Source of the DNA: a bacterium | GTDB taxonomy: Bacteria; UBA9089; UBA9088 | Reading direction: 5' to 3' | Assembly (NCBI GenBank): GCA_040756715.1 | Contig: JBFLYE010000131.1 | Span: 1-6,626 of the forward strand | DNA length: 6,626 nt | In this document: piece by piece, positions 6,487 to 6,626 of the stretch | Layout of the letters: each line of letters starts with the position of its first letter | Numbering within the stretch: the stretch's first letter is position 1 | Notes under the pieces: generated by a model | What the model saw: the letters and a program-made list of their open reading frames with translations, nothing else | What the model was told of the DNA's origin: nothing | The model's database searches: none | Made by a program: the position numbers and the translations under genes

Positions 6487-6626
6487 TCAATCTCCAATTA
6501 GTTCAAAATTACGGTTAAGTTCATTTTGCATTTTTAAGTTTTGCATTGCTAATTTTAGGTATGGTCTCTCTTTTTGTTCCTTAAAAACCCTCTTTTTAAA
6601 GACCCTAAGGCAAATTATTTTACAGC
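6487..6626 (-). other. Possible 3' end of an upstream gene, running off the right edge (45 codons)
   Basis: One minus-strand frame stays open from the edge to a TGA at 6487-6489 and would encode a basic, polar tail ending in MQNELNRNFELIGD. In AT-rich DNA a 45-codon open stretch is not strong evidence, and the MQNLKMQN portion comes from a short direct repeat (TTTTGCATT at 6524-6532 and 6539-6547), which suggests intergenic repeat debris instead. I cannot name a product. If real, it ends about 36 bases upstream of the dnaE -35 box and on the same strand. Confidence 0.2.

Noticed and set aside
6578-6602. AT-rich inverted repeat (CCTTAAAAA / TTTTTAAAG) with a 5-nt loop, as a possible terminator
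   Set aside because: The stem has a mismatch and few G-C pairs, and no U-tract follows on either strand, so terminator function is not supported.
6563-6604. GGTCT...AGACC inverted repeat upstream of dnaE
   Set aside because: Only five base pairs with a loop of about 32 nt; expected by chance.

Overview
The window is AT-rich bacterial DNA with three complete genes, all on the minus strand. From right to left they are dnaE (DNA polymerase III alpha subunit), a fused lpxC-fabZ gene (lipid A deacetylase joined to a hydroxyacyl-ACP dehydratase), and a 459-residue membrane-anchored protein that I do not recognise. LpxC implies an organism with an outer membrane that makes lipid A. LpxC-FabZ fusions are well known from Bacteroidetes and also occur in other didermal and candidate phyla. 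Together with the AT-rich, repeat-laden intergenic DNA, this fits an uncultivated didermal bacterium, but the sequence alone does not fix the phylum.

Layout. At 6416-6626 lies the dnaE upstream region. It holds a sigma70-type promoter with a perfect TATAAT only 7 nt from the dnaE ATG, and a 45-codon open frame that runs off the right edge and may be the tail of another gene. dnaE fills 3092-6415. Only 21 bases separate it from the ATG of lpxC-fabZ (1793-3070), so the two are almost certainly co-transcribed. At 1484-1792 is a gene-free stretch. It contains four tandem units of about 51 bp built from an ATTCAAA heptamer, two in one orientation and two in the other, followed by the promoter of the third gene. 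The third gene (104-1483) ends just before a second copy of the repeat at the left edge, so it sits between direct repeats of about 62 bp, 1705 bp apart.

How the genes fit together. dnaE and lpxC-fabZ couple chromosome replication with the committed step of lipid A synthesis and an elongation step of fatty-acid synthesis. This recalls the E. coli lpxD-fabZ-lpxA-lpxB-rnhB-dnaE-accA cluster. The third gene has its own promoter, which matches the dnaE promoter at 22 of 29 positions. Both promoters place the start codon so close to the -10 box that the transcripts should be leaderless or nearly so, and neither start has a Shine-Dalgarno sequence.

No CRISPR array, tRNA, rRNA, transposase or riboswitch is visible. 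The most unusual material is the heptamer repeat system around the third gene, the matched leaderless promoters, and the unknown protein itself.
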